NCBI RefSeq assembly: GCF_049243985.1
Contig: NC_135376.1
Coordinates: forward strand, 27,400,001-27,464,000
DNA from: Paroedura picta
Taxonomy: Eukaryota; Chordata; Lepidosauria; Squamata; Gekkonidae
DNA length: 64,000 nt
Reading direction: 5' to 3'
The translations under genes and the position numbers were made by a program. The notes under the pieces are model-generated. The model saw only the letters and a program-made list of their open reading frames with translations. It had not been told where the DNA came from and did not search any database. Shown piece after piece: positions 22,901 to 37,900 of this stretch (position 1 is its first letter; each line of letters begins with the position of its first letter).

Positions 22901-25900
22901 AGGTTGTAATGTGACAAAACAAGGCAAACACCTGAGGGGGGGGATATTTTTGCAAGACACTTTAGGTAAGGGGAATAATCAGGATGGTTTGTTCAGTGCA
23001 AACAAGTCCTTACTATTTCTGTAAATTTAGGTTTAATTTCTGGAATTATGAAAGTATGGATAAAATGCTTTTGCAAAGTAGGTGGGGGGAGAGCTCCAAC
23101 AAGAGTGGAAAAATTTAACGCCTGATTACTTAATAAGTAGTTCCTTCATAGCTGCCCTTTCCCAGTCTCAGTCACCTCTGTTGTCCAGAGTATAAATAAG
23201 GCTAAAAATATATAATACTGTTTAATCATACACATTCTAATGCTTTGACTCTTTTAATATATTCAAAGGGACAGAAAACGAACTCAAGACTTTATGGAAA
23301 CAGATTTTTCAGAAAGGTATGTGTTGCTGTTGATTTGTAATGAACCTTGTTTTTCTAATCTAATCTGCCTTGAGTCTCAATGAGAATGATGGACTATACA
23401 TTAATTTCTTGAAATATTTCCCCCCACCTATCATCATGGTTCAAAGTGGTGTTTAGTAATTAAAGTATTACAATTAAAGCAAAACTAAAATAACAAGCAC
23501 TGTCCTTCAGAAATGTGGGTCCCAGGCCTTGGAAAGGCTTTAAAGGTTATAACCAGCATCATCAGTTGAACTCAGAAATAAGCTGGCAGCTGAGGTAGTT
23601 GTTTCATAATAAGCTACATATGTTCCCGTTGGCAGTCCCCTGATAATAATTAGGCTTCATAGTAGATCAGCTGCAGTAAATGAGTAAATGTGCTCACGAA
23701 CTCCTTTAAAATAGGATTATAAAATGACAGTTTTATCTCTGATTCTGCTTCTCTGTAGAAATAGCGTTGTCTGCTCTATTGGAAGAAACGTTACTGTCTC
23801 TTAAACTTGCTTACTTCTAAATCCCTTCTAAATCATCTGTCTAGAGCAGGGGTAGGCAAGCTTTTTGTTGCATCTTCCTGTGAAAAGGCTAATTTCCAGA
23901 TAAATTGGGAGTGGGAGGTGAAGATTGTACATGGCCAGGCACATTCCTAGTCCCAGCAGCACTACTGGTTTCCCAAGGATTCACCTTGGACATAGCTGGT
24001 GGCTGTGCAGATCTAACAGGCAGTGGGCATAAGACATGCCTGCTGCTTTCTTTCACACTGCTGGCCCTAGTTACTTGGCCAGAGATCTGACCTTGGGTAC
24101 TAACCTACTAATTAGCTAACAGCTGTTCCATGTGGAGCACAAAATTGGGGAAGTACTACCCCCGCCACCTTAGTGTGGCTTTCACATGGGAAAATGGGTG
24201 GGGCAGCAGTCTGAGTCCACTTGAGCACTTTATCGCTTTCTTTAAGAACGTGTTCCTCACAGCTGCTGTGTGGCTGCAGAGAACTTGGACCCCAGGTCTT
24301 TGAAAACAGCAGTTTGGCCGTCAGTCTAATTAATTCTGTGGGATAATTGGGCACATATATTTATTTATTTAGAGCACTTGCATGTAGCCTTTACAGGCAG
24401 CCAGCTCGTAGAGGTTTACTAAAGAAAATATCATAAAACAGCATAAAATAATTAACTGGCTATTTTTTTTAAGCTAGAGCACAAAATCATTTAGCATCCT
24501 AAATTGAGCTCATAAAACAATTCTCGAGTAGACTGTAACAGTTTTAAGAACTCAAACCTCTTAGTTCAGAACCTGAATTAAAAAGAAATTTTGAGTAAGC
24601 ATCAGGCAGACTCCATGGGCAGACTCCAGACTCCATCAGGCAGACTCCATTCTTTGGTCAAGATACCACAGCTGAAAACACCCCATCTCTGCGGACAGTT
24701 CTTGAAATATAGAATCTTACAGTTAACTTTCTGAAGAATTCAGTGCATTAAAAGTCATATGTATTATGAAAAAAGAGAGAAGATAACATTGGAATAATGT
24801 GGTTGGCTTTGTTATTCTGTATATTCATGTTACCATTTTCCCACTAAAGCAAAAAATTCAAGTACCACACTTTCAAATACCACTAATTCAGTTATTAATC
24901 TTGTTTGCTTAGCTTAAATCTGATTTTTGTCTTTTCTACAGTAAACGGAGTAAAAAAGGAGATAAGAACGGCAAGGGCCTAAGGCATTTTTCAATGAAAG
25001 TATGTGAAAAGGTCCAGCGTAAAGGAACAACATCGTATAATGAAGTTGCAGATGAGCTGGTATCAGAGTTTACAAATTGTAATAGTCACTTGGCAACAGG
25101 TTCAGTAAGTAAATGGCAACACATACTTTTTTTTGTTCTGCCTGACAAGATGCAGTCAACTTTCTTAAGCACAAAATGAAGTGGGTAGTTTGATATAGTA
25201 ATTATTCATGAGTTGGGTCAAGGGCAAGTTGTGTCACAGCATTATAGGAAGCCAGAAGGAGGCAGAATTATTTGCTTTAATACTACAGAGGAGAGACATG
25301 CAGTAATGGGTTTAAACTACAAGTACAACGATGTAGGCTAGATATCAGGAAAAAATTTTTCACAGAGTAGTTCAGCAGTGGAATAGGCTGCCTAAGGAGG
25401 TGGTGAGCTCCCCCTCACTGGCAGTCTTCAAGCAAAGGTTGGATGCACACTTTTCTTGGATGCTTTAGGATGCTTAGGGCTGATCCTACGTTGAGCAGGG
25501 GGTTGGACTAGGTGGCCTGTATGGCCCCTTCCAATTCTATGATTCTATAAATTTCCTCCAAATAGGGCAACCATTTAGAATGACATGAGTAAGATACGTA
25601 TATCAGTAGTGACTGTTGCTGTTACAGTTGTACAAACATACTAGTCAGGATGATCCCATGGTTTGTAGTGTCACGGCAACTGCAAGGCAACTAGTGAGGT
25701 GAGGGTATACAGACACAGATGTCCTAACACTCATGCCAGAAGTCTTATGGCAGAATATATGATCAGGCTGGTTAATTCTAATTGAAGTCTTGCAGCATAT
25801 TTTGTCAGGATACAGGCAGTGGGAAACATAGGAGCTGGTCTCCATAAAGCCTGAAAACACCTTGATGCATATTGACATGGGGGAGAGGAGGATTTATAAG

Positions 25901-28900
25901 CATGCCAGAGCTCTTTACAAGCCGCTGTCTTTTGTATTGCCCAGAGTACAGTATCCCCAATAATCTCTGGTAACAGTTCAGCAAGATGATTGTAGCAGTA
26001 GAGCTTCAGTGAATGTTTCCACATGATAGTTATATATTCATTTCTGGACTAGGGGTGTGCATTTGGCTGTATCCAAGCCTAGTATTTTGGGGGTGTTTTT
26101 AACCCGACTACAGCTCAGATAATCTGATTGGCTACCAGTATAGGTGATCCCAAATCGTCATTTTTTTTTTACTTTTCCCCTGGGCATATTCAGATAGAGA
26201 GGTTTAAAGGGCTGGTAGAGACTTTCAGTTCAATGTCCTCTAGGGATCTTTCCAACTTAGCTCTGGTTTCCAGGGCAACAGGAGGGAGGGGGAAAAGGCA
26301 CCTCCACAGCCCAATGGCAAAAGTGCCTTAGGCGGAGCTGTAGTGCTTTGGATACAATCATTGTAATGCTTTTGCAAAAGGCATTGCATTGCATGTTTGC
26401 AACTTGGCAAGTTGTTGGCTTCCCATTCTGAATCCAGCTGAACCAAAATACCTCTACAGAACCTTGGTAGAAGTAAAACATAGGGTGATGATGAATGTAG
26501 TATGCAAAGATCACCCACCAAATTATCAGCCACCACAAATCAAAATTGCATGCTGAATGAAAAGAGCAGCACGGAAACTGTTCTTCATATTGATGGAGAT
26601 TAAAAGAATAGAGTAGGCTAGTAAGACCTGCATGTCAAACAGAAACCAGCAGAACCCACAGGAGCACCATAGATAATAAAGCTAATTTTCTGTGCAACAT
26701 TCTTCTTTGTAGGGGTGGGAGATGGGAAAGGAGAGAGCCCGTAATGAAGGGTAACTGCAGCACTTAGGCTATGGCTCCTCCACTGAGGTAATGGTGATTG
26801 ATGTGTACTGCTTCTGCTGAGAAAGGAGGATCATGATGGACACAGACCCTCCCTCTCACTTTCTGAAGTCTTCTCTTGGGAAATGGTGTATAAAGTTTCT
26901 CTGGATTTGCATTTTTTAGTGTTCTGCTGGTCTTCTCTTGCCTTTGCTTACCAAAAAAAAAACCCTGCTGGGATTCTCTGGTATGACATTGGTTAGATCT
27001 GTTGTGTTGGCACTGGATTGTGCTGCTAGGCACTATTGCACTGGCTCTGCTGTCTTTGCAACCCCTACTCAGTCGGCTTGTGATTCTGTGCTTGACATTG
27101 GTCCTGTTGACAGGGTTCTGCTACTGGCCACTAGTAGGTTGGCGCTGGGTTATGCTGTTGGGCAGTAGTATAGTGTTCTGATTCTGCTGTCCTTGCAGAA
27201 ATCCACCCTCCCCCAGATTCTACTTCAGGGATTCTCTGCTTTTACCTTAGTCCTGTTAGTTTTTGGCAGTGCCACATTGGCACTGGTTCTGCTGGGCACA
27301 TTGCACTAGCTTTGCTTCTAGCCTTGCAACATTGTAGAGATTCTCTGGGATATTCTGCTGGACTTGTGTTGTCTTGCTACCCCCCCCCCATACAATGGAA
27401 GTTGGGGGTATCTTCTTTGGGTGCCCATAGAATTAAACCCCTGGCCCAATCTTTTTGAAAAGTGGGGGTTCTTTGAGGAGAGGCTGAAGCAGCTATGCTG
27501 CAAATTTGGTGCCTCTACCTCACTCCCCTGACCATTGAATATATCCAAAGGTAGATTTCCCATTCATTTTAATTGACCCCATAGGGTATATCGGGGGGGG
27601 GGACCAAATAAAATTTAGTGTTCCCAGATATTACCAAATTTGAATACCATACTGGTATTGGGATTCAGGGATATCAGTAAATATCATTACTTTCAGGTCA
27701 AATTGACCTGACTTTAAAAAACAAAAAAACATGTATTTTCTTGCATGCCCATAGTCTGGACTTCTCTTCCTCACCCCATGGCTTGTTTTGGGTAGATTTT
27801 TACTCTGATGAGGTGAAACTGAATAAAGGTAGGAAGCATGCACCTTCTTTCTTTTACATTGTGTCAATGGACTTGAGCATCCAGGTGAGCCTGCTTCTGA
27901 AGGGGGAAAAGATAAGTGGTTGAGAGGAAAACAAAACCACGTTGTTTTATTGCTCAACCTTGGCAGAAGAGCCCATGCCCTCATCTCTTCATTCCCATGT
28001 GCTGAGCTCTCCAGAATGAGCTGATCTTTAGACAGGCTAAAAGGGAGGTTTATCCTAGTTCCTAATATTCTCTATTAAGTAACATGAGTTGTGCACATTC
28101 AGCTTGTCATGGTTTATTGCTTACTATCAATATATGAAAGAGCCTCTTGTGGCACAGAGTGGTAAGGCAGCCGTCTGAAAGCTTTGCCCATAAGGCTGGG
28201 AGTTCAATCCCAGCAGCCGGCTCAAGGTTGACTCAGCCTTCCATCCTTCCGAGGTCGGTAAAATGAGTACCCAGCTTGCTGGGGGGTAAACGGTCATGAC
28301 TGTGGAAGGCACTGGCAAACCACCCCGTATTGAGTCTGCCATGAAAACGCTGGAGGGCGTCACCCCAAGGGTCAGACATGACTCGGTGCTTGCACAGGGG
28401 ATACCTTTACCTTTACCTTTTATCAATATATGAAAGCATGTTTCTGTTGATCTTTCAGTCTGTTCACAAATTTCTTTTTAATTTTTAATAAAAAGATAGA
28501 CTTTAAACTGTGTATAACTGTAGCATGTTGCAACACTTCAGTACTCTAACAAGTCTGTATTCAAGCAAGTTGAAAATTCTATTCTTAGAGCTAACCAGTC
28601 TAGTAAATTCACTATATGCTCAGTTCAAGCTTTCAATAAAAATTAGGAGGGGCAGGGACACTGTATACATAATAAGAATACTCTTTGTACAAAATATGTT
28701 CACTATATAAAGTTTATGTGGATTTCCAAATTATTTTTATTGTGGCAAAAGAGACATGTATAATTTTCACATGCATTCTTAAATTTTTGATATTACCATG
28801 TAGAAATTTTTACAAAGTCAACTTTCATCTCTTACAGCTGGTAGGAGCAAAGTCATTGCCCTCTGCTTACATAAATGTCTTGAGTCCAAAAAGTTTGGAC

Positions 28901-31900
28901 TCTGCTATTATTGAATACCCTGATATTATTGAATAAATCTAGACCTCTTATTTCTTCCATAGGCTGACCTAGATATGGTAGGAGGAGGGGAGAGGAGCTA
29001 GAATGCAAGTTTAACTTTGTGAATGCTTTAATTTTTTCATAAACTTGTCCGTAGTTTTAGTCATAATAATGGTACCCTGTTGTCTTCCGAAGATGAGAAC
29101 CAGAGAAAAATTCATGCCTTGATACATTAAAAAAAAAGAAATTTAAACATTTTTATATCGGTATTAGGTTGAAATATACATAATAGTGTTGTATTTTTAT
29201 CAGGCTTACGATCAGAAAAATATTAGACGGAGAGTTTATGATGCGCTCAATGTATTGATGGCAATGAACATTATTTCAAAGGAAAAAAAAGAAATCAGAT
29301 GGATAGGTCTTCCTACGAACTCAGCTCAAGAATGTCAAAATCTGGAGGTAAGGGAGTGGTGGGGCATATAAATTGTTCAGCTAAAAAGGGAAATACCTGA
29401 AATCTAATTTTAAAAACATTTTATGATACAGGAGTAGTGCTTTAGAATAACAATGTTGATGAAATAGAGCATTTATCGCACTTTGGTATTAACCCAAGTG
29501 AGATGACCCTGGAGGTTCCTTCCAACTCTATTATTCTATAAAGGGTTCTGAAAGAATTTGAATGAGATTCTGAAAGAATCTAAATGTAGCTGGCATCTTT
29601 GCAATGTATGTTGTATGTGCTGTGATTTGCTTCCTCCAAACAAGTGATTTCCTCATAAAATAAAAGTTCGGCATTAATCTGTGTATTGTTTTGTATTTTT
29701 AATTTTGTATTCTGAAGATTGAGAAACAGCGACGTATAGAACAAATAAAACAGAAGAGAGCTCAGCTGCAAGAGCTTCTATTGCAGGTAACCTGTCACCT
29801 CCCTAAGAAATTACATTTTAAAAATTAACTTATATACAGCTTCTTTGACATTCCATAGTTTAAAAATCCAGTGTTGCTGGGCTGCTGGATCATTGCACTT
29901 ACTCAGCATGAGCTTTATCACATTCTGAGACAATAACCTAGGAAAGGTTAGGCATGTTAAAATCTGATCAGCTTCATTTCTTTTTACAGCAAATTGCTTT
30001 CAAAAATTTGGTACAAAGAAATCAACAAAACGAGCAACAGAATCAGAGCCCTCCATCTTTGAACTCTACCTTACAGCTGCCTTTTCTAATAATAAACACA
30101 AGCAAAAGAACAATTATAGATTGCAGCATTTCTCCTGACAAGTGAGTGTGATGTGGAAGCATGCATTTTAAACATTCAGTCTACTTTGTAAGAAGTCTGG
30201 GAAACTTCTGACAAAAAAAAAGAATTCAATTAATTTTGAATGTAGCTCTCACATTTAGTCTTCATTTTTTCTTGCCACCTACTCATGCAAATGTCCAAGA
30301 GCTCATGCAAATATAATGATATCATAAGATACAGAAGAGTTGAATGTTTAAATATCTTCAAAAATTGTGCGATTTCCAAAACTGCTATTCTAACAAGAAA
30401 CCATGTGGGCAGCTTGGAATTCCAAAATTTTGGTGGATCAAGTTTGCCAACAGAACAAAAAAACTGCTCTGAGCTTTTGGGAAGGGCAGTATAAAAATGC
30501 AATAATAAAATATTAAATAAAATCTTCCACTGGCACATGAATTGCCAGATTTTCTACAGGTTGCAGCAGAAACTTTGAAATGAATCTTGAAAATGATGAC
30601 AAGTGCCAGCAGAAGCACATAACTGTGACATACAGTCCTGTCATTGCAAATAATGTACTTAGGATAACAAGCAGAAGCAAGTCCTACGTTCAGTGATTTC
30701 TTCATGATGTTGGGTGGATTTCATATCTGCCTGGCAGTGGGAAAGTTCATAGAAGAATTGGGAGGTACACGTTTCTTGGCAGCAGTTGGAATGCTTGTAT
30801 ACATGAGTCAGTGGATTTATAGCAGGTTCCCATTTAACAGATTTGAAGGGGTACACCTTCTAGTAATCCATAATCTATGAATTCTATTCCCACTTGCGAT
30901 ATCTGATGAAAAAACAGTTATTCAGAAAGGAAGATGAGACTGGAGAATTGAGAATGCACATAGAAGGACAGTCACATAAGCATGTGAAAATGGCACAATG
31001 CTAGTTATCCCTGCTTGACTTGCAGTAAAATATTAGTACCTTACAAATTATGTCACAAGACATAGTTTCTTAACATAAGGTAGACTTGAAAATAGAAATG
31101 ATTATTTTGATCAGCTTTAAGGGAGACAAGAACCTTTTCCTTGTGAAAGATAAAAAATAAAATATGTAGACAAGGTTTTTTTTTAGTATAGTTAAAAAGG
31201 GCTTCTTCAAGCAGTCCAAATGTTCTTGAAAAATTTGCACCAGTTCTGTTCCTTATAAAGCTGTATTTTTAATTTTCAGTTTAATTTTCACTATATTTTG
31301 AACCTTAGATATGATTAAGTCAACATATAAACTCATAACTTTGAAAGGAGAACATCTGACATAAGAGAAGAATTGTGGCTGAATAGTAGAGCCTCTGCTT
31401 AGCAGGTAGAAGGTCTCGAGTTCAATCCAGCTTTAAAGAAAGGATCTGGTGGAAGGTGATGAAAAAACCACTACCTGCTGCAAATCTTGAGTACACAATA
31501 CAGATCTGTCAGGAGAATGTGATTTTTAAGTCCCTGAGAAGGTGGGCGGCTAAAATGGGTGGCCTTGTGTGGTCTCTTCTAGCTCTGTGTGATTTTGATT
31601 CTTCAGATTCTTTCCTTGATAGACCTATGGTCTGATTCAGTATGAAACAGCTTCATATTCTAGTAATACACAAGATTAGTAAATTCTGTGTGCATCTGAG
31701 CTGTTTTTGTATCCCAAGAATATAACTGTGGTGAGATGAATGTTCTCTAGTACAAGCACATTGGCTGTGCCAGCTTACAGGCAACCCACCTTACAAATAA
31801 AGCTTCTACACCTGCTGCTGTATCATCTCTGGCATTCTCACTGCTGAAGATATTTTGGGGGAACATCCTCAAAACTTAACCTGCATGTTTGCTGGCACCT

Positions 31901-34900
31901 CTAGTCTGCAGTCCAAACATACTGATTATACAACTGTAGCTCAGAATTCTGATTTTTACTTATGATGACCTGTTGAGACCAAAAAGGTTTGCAAGCTTCA
32001 CCAGGTTGTCATTCAGATTTTCTAAAGATAAATGCAATCAAAAAAGTAGGAAAACACACCCCTACATGAGGAAGGTAACCAAAAAGGTTGAGACAAAAAA
32101 GCAAAACTAAAATATAGCTAGGCACATTGTCTTAATGTATAAAGGATCATGTATATAATTTAATAATTATACATTCAGAAATTCTAAATGTTTAAAAACC
32201 ACAATCCTATGGTTCTGCATGTAAGTACCTATTCCTAATATAAAGAACAAATGTCCAATCATATAAATGCAAGTTAAAAGGTACAAATTACCAGTAAGTA
32301 GTTTTATCTGTCTAGTCCTTATCCATGGTTCCTTTGCTCCTTTAGCAGAAGTGTGTCCGGGGTGTCCGAGCTTGAATACGGGCCAATCAGGGTGTGGCTG
32401 ACTGATTGGGCCAAACGCTACGCTCGCCACACACCCTAGCAGCCTGGCTGCTGATGAGCCTGGCTGCCAGGGGGCACATATCTCTGCCGCTCCACCCAGT
32501 GGCTGCCAGCGGTCAGGACGCAGCGGGGGCCCCACTGAGGACCCACCTGCGGCCCAGCCGAACACCCAGTAGGTTGAACGGCTGGAGGTTCCTCTGTCTC
32601 TCCACCCACTGACACGCCACTCATAACACCATTCTCCCTTCCCAGCCCTGCTGCCAGAGGACTGCCACAGCCTTCAGTTGGCCACCTCTGTGCCGCTGGT
32701 TGAGCCCGTGAAACCCCCCCTCCCCCAGGACTGTGTTCTCTCACAAGCCACTCACCCAACCTACCGCTCACTGCTGTGCGCCGCCTCCCGGCACCCCGCA
32801 CACTACCATCCACCCTGCCCTACCCAGCCTGCCGCTCCTACAGCCCACTGCCGCCTCACTGAGTGCTGCAGTCGCACCGCCACCAGCCTAGCTGCCCAGC
32901 TGCCAGCCTGCCCAATGCCATTCTACCGGGCACTTGCCCTGCTGCTCTGCCTTGCACGCCCTGGGAGCGCCTCTGCAACAATGGTGGTGGAAGCAGCGTG
33001 ATGGCAGAGGTCGTCCATCCACCCACATCCCCGGGGACGCCATGCCCACACCTCGCCAGTGGGAGAGTGCTCCTTGCTTCCCGGCACCAGCCTCCCCATG
33101 AACTCGCCACCTCCTAATCATCCCCCCCAACCACCCACTCCCTACTAGCGCTCGCTGCATTTCCTCCTGCAATGGGCTCTTCGGCTAGTTATTCATAAAA
33201 TGACCAATACCCATGGGCATTTCTAAAGCAACCAACTAGCAGAGAGGCTAACACTCGCAAAGCATCTAAAAAAGTGAGTGGGGGTTACTCTTCATGAAGA
33301 AAAGCATGTTTATCTTCTGCAAAATGTCTGCATTTCCAGGTGAACTTTGCAAAATTTGTCCTTTGCAAGCTCAAGGATGATTTGGCTAGTCCCTTCCATC
33401 CAAAATTTAGATGCAAATGTGCCTTACCTGTGAAATGTTTTACTAGGTAATCTTTCTCTGAATAGAATCAGGAGGCTGTTGTTATTTCACAGCACATGGA
33501 AGTATTTTTTCAAATCAGAAAGTTCTGTGTGTGTGTGTGTGGGGGGGAACCTATTGGTATTTTGGTCCCTAGTATGTATTGTTAGCTGAAGTAAAGATAA
33601 ACATCACCTTGAGGCAAGATCAACAGGCTTCTGTTACTTTTACAGAAAGAAAACTGTACTAAGTAACTATACTTTGGGAACAAAGGTACTTTCATATTAG
33701 TAAACAATGTCCTGCTAAGGAAAAAACTAGACAGTTTCTTAATTTGTTCATCCCCACCCCCACCCCCCAAAAAGTGAAGTTTGTTATTTTTTCAGTTAAC
33801 ATAAACCAGAACAAAGTAATATTTACGTGGGACTGAAAAGCAGAAGAAAGACAAAACTTTTTTTGTGACAAGGCTGTAGATGACCTTTTAAATCCATTGG
33901 GTTTAGTACAAGGCTCTGGCTTAAGCAAGATTTTCCTCACCTTTGAATCTGTTTAATGAAGGAGAAATTTATGGACTCCTATTGCCTTGCATGGAAAAAG
34001 TGCTTTAATTGGGAAATACAATAATTTGAACCCTGCTGAGGTGCCAGTTACACAAATGCAGTCAAAACTCTTGTCGAACCAAGCTATGTTTTAAATACAC
34101 CTTTCTCAAGAAGTAATCTCCTGTGTGTAATTGAATTTGGATGCTTGTTGACACTATAATTTGTAAAATAGAACTAGACTACTTTAGGAAATAGTCTCAT
34201 TTTGATATTATTCTTTCTGCAGATATGAATACCTCTTTAATTTTGATAATACCTTTGAGATCCATGATGACATTGAAATTTTAAAGCACATGGGAATGTC
34301 ATTTGGTCTAGAGGCAGGCAAATGTTCAGCAGAAGACTTAAGAACTGCTAAATCCATGGTGCCAAAAGCTTTTGAAAGCTATGTCACAGGTAAGGCAATT
34401 GTGGCTTTAACATATTGTCATTAAACCTCATTTAAGTGAGGTATTTTCTAATGATGTCAGGCTGCAAGAGAATAAAACAGTATTAAGTGATTTATGAAAG
34501 TCAGAAGGATTGCATGCCTATGTTGGCTAGCTTTATATTGTTACATCGTTGTTTTAAGAAAATGTATGGGTGATTGTGAGCAGTCTTGAAGAGCTGGAAC
34601 TTTTTACTACCCGAAGAAGTCGCGGCTTACAATCCCTACTGCTAAGGCTGTGCTTAAATGTTTAAAGAGTCATGTACAGAATGGCACTGCAGATTTTAGT
34701 ATGGGAATTTAGAAAAAGGGTTCTGACAAAACGTTTGTAATAGGTAGTGATGAAGGTAACAGGTCTAGGAAATTGACGTGAGCAGAACCAGTAGCAGAGG
34801 CTTCATCTCCCTCACTTGACTGGTTTATCTGATATAACCTAACTACACAGATGCAAGTACATTTGTCTTGTGCCTGCTGAACTGAATTAGTTTGCCCCAC

Positions 34901-37900
34901 CATAAAAGAACTAAAGAAGCACCCTTGCTGATGAACAATGTCATGGAGGGAATAGAATGTTATTCATGATATCTAAGAATGAAGTAGATTGCCACCAAAA
35001 GTAGAATGAAGTAGATTGTTACTGCGCCCGCTCTCCGCCCTGTCCCGCTGCAGCGGCCTCTGCTGAGCCGCGTCGCACAGAGTGCGGGAGTGATGGCTCA
35101 CTGCTGGGCCATGGCGCAGGATGGTGCTGAGAGCGTCCACCGCCTGTGTTGTCCCCCTGGGTTCTCTCCTCCTGCTCGACCAAGCAGACTGTGGCTGCAC
35201 CGCGGCCTGCTCTTTGACTGTGCTGTGTCTTCTCCTGCCCTCGAGGACACACCGTGCCACCGCCTCCACCCACATCCCTAACCTCTGCTCGCCCTCCATG
35301 GGCTATGCTGGTCCAGCAGGTAAGCCCAACTGGTGAGACGGGGGGGGGGGGCGGGGGGGGCCAGCCACACTCTCTCCCCTCGTGGCTCCAGGATCCTCCC
35401 GCTTACTCCCCCGCAAACCGTGCCACGCTAGAGCCCGTTTTATCTACTAGTATACATATAATAGGCAACATACTTCCTGAATGTAGTGAATAAGCTATTG
35501 CAATCTCAAATGCTGAACAATCATTTATACAAACACAACTGTGTTGTATTAATTTCCTACAATGGATATGGCAGCTCTTGAAAGAGTTAGACAAACCATA
35601 AAGTTGGTTCTTCCTTGTTTCCTGACTTTTTTGAAATTGTGAGCCAACAATGATGGCAGATAACTTAATCATTCTTATGTCTCATTACTTCCTTATTAAC
35701 CTATGCAAATGATCCTTTGTGCCAGTTCTCCAAATTCAGCTTATTGGCTCTATGGTGCAATTCTGTCCTCAAAGGGGTTTTCCCATGATGAAGTAGGGCA
35801 TGTTAAAGTGGAGAGTTTTTGTCTTCTGAACTTCATACATTGTTCACTTCCTCATTCTAGCACTTTAATTCAAACTCAAAAGCCACGCTTGACTTGAGAT
35901 GCTCAGTGCGTTTTATTAATCATAGTAAAATGAAGGAAGGAATACAAACACATTAAATATAGCAGCAGACCTATGTGTGAATTCAAATTGGTGAATACCT
36001 GGATCTGAGTAGTCTACTTGCTTGTTTGTAAAGGAAGGCTCATGTGTAAAACTAATTAATTCATCTAGCCTCACAAAACCTGCTTTCATGCAAAATTTTA
36101 TTTTTCTATGGTTGAACCTTGTTGCCGTGTAATGCTGATAGTAACCTACACCCTGTACAGAAAGTTACACTATATTATAAAGATAGTACACCAGGAATCC
36201 CCAACCTAGCAGTCATGGGCACCATGGTAGCCTTTGACGCCATTTCTAGCAGCTACCAACAGTTTTTAGAAAGGGGGTTCCTACTTAAAGGTTCTGAATA
36301 TTTTGCACACAGTTTATACAGTAGGAGAGAAATTAGAAATTAGGGGGCTGCAGAACACTTCAGCTTCAAGTCTTAACAGATTCTGTGCCATGCTTGCAGA
36401 ATAAAATGAAATCACTGACAGTCTTCAAGCAAAGGTTGGATACACACTTTTCTTGGATGCTTTAGGACAGGGGTCCCCAACCCCTGGTCCGCGGCCCGGT
36501 ACCAGCGGCCGCGCCTGCCTCCCCCCCTGCAGCGAGAGGGGGGGAAAGAGGCCGGCACGGCAGCCGGTGTGGCAGTTGGCGCACCAGCGACGCTAACGCG
36601 CATGCGTGAACTGGCGCGCATGCACGTTTGCGGCCCTGGCTGCCAAAACGCGTAGGTGCTGCAACTCTGCTCATGCGTGTTAGCGCCACCTGGTGGCCAA
36701 AACGCGCATGTGCAGCAATTGGGCATGCGCGTTTATGAGCAACTGCGGCAGCCGGGCCGCTGGCTCTCCCCCACCCCCGGAGGCGGTCCCCGACCAGATG
36801 AAGGTTGGGGACTGCTGCTTTAGGATGCTTAGGGATAATCCTGCGTTGAGCAGGGGGTTGGACTAGATGGCCTGTATGGTCCCTTCCAACTCTATGATTC
36901 TATGATTCTATGAAATTGGAATTTTCAGGAAATCTCTTTAAGATTTCAGTTTTCTACTTAGAGAATGCATACCTCTGACGTTTGAATGGCTGTACTCTTA
37001 TGTGTACGCTTTATTTTTATCTAAATGATTAGCATAGTATGTGGCATTGTAATTAACTGTATATTTTCTTTTAGAAATTTCTGCAGGAATATCTTGGGTG
37101 AACAATGGGATGGTTTTCAATTCTACTGAAGTAGGTTTACCTTTTGATACAGCTGGTGATTCTGCTGTTTCTAATTCAAGGTAAATATATGCTAATTTCC
37201 TGTCATTTGGTTTGAAATAGCTCTATATAAAATCCTCCCCAAACCATTCATTTCTTACTAAATACTAACAAATCCGTATTAAGTGGATCTTTTGTAAGGC
37301 TCATTTTGACTACATCTGTATTGATTGCCTTTTATGTATGCTTCCAGATCTATCTTTGAACTGCGAATAAGGAAATGTGCATTTAGATTTAAGGATAATT
37401 AAGCATGTTTTGCATTGTGATTGGGGAAAGAGGCCTTAAACAAGAAATTGCAAAACTAATTGTTTAACCTGCTAAGAGGACAAATGTGTGAGCTTCAGCC
37501 TTTATCAGTTAAAATTGGATAGGATGTTGAATCTAGGCAGAGCAAAAAAAAAGACTTTAAGGATTGTGTTCCCTAAAAATTTGAATACAGTTTCCTCTTT
37601 GTTTTGCGAATTTCAGGGGAATTGTGGACCATACATATATGAATGTTTCTTGTGGATAAGAGAAGCTGGATTAATTTCATTGCATGGATTTTCTTCAATC
37701 TCTGTTTCATATGTAACATTTACATGTGTATGATTTCAAAATTCCCCAAAGAGGACTTTGAAACATATCTGCCACTTTATCCATACTTTTATTTAAATAT
37801 TTTCCTTTGCACTTTTTTTGGATTTGTCTACATCCTGTTCCTCACTCTCTTGTCCAGTTTACCCTTTGTCTGTTGACTGTTCAGTAGAATGTGCAAACTT

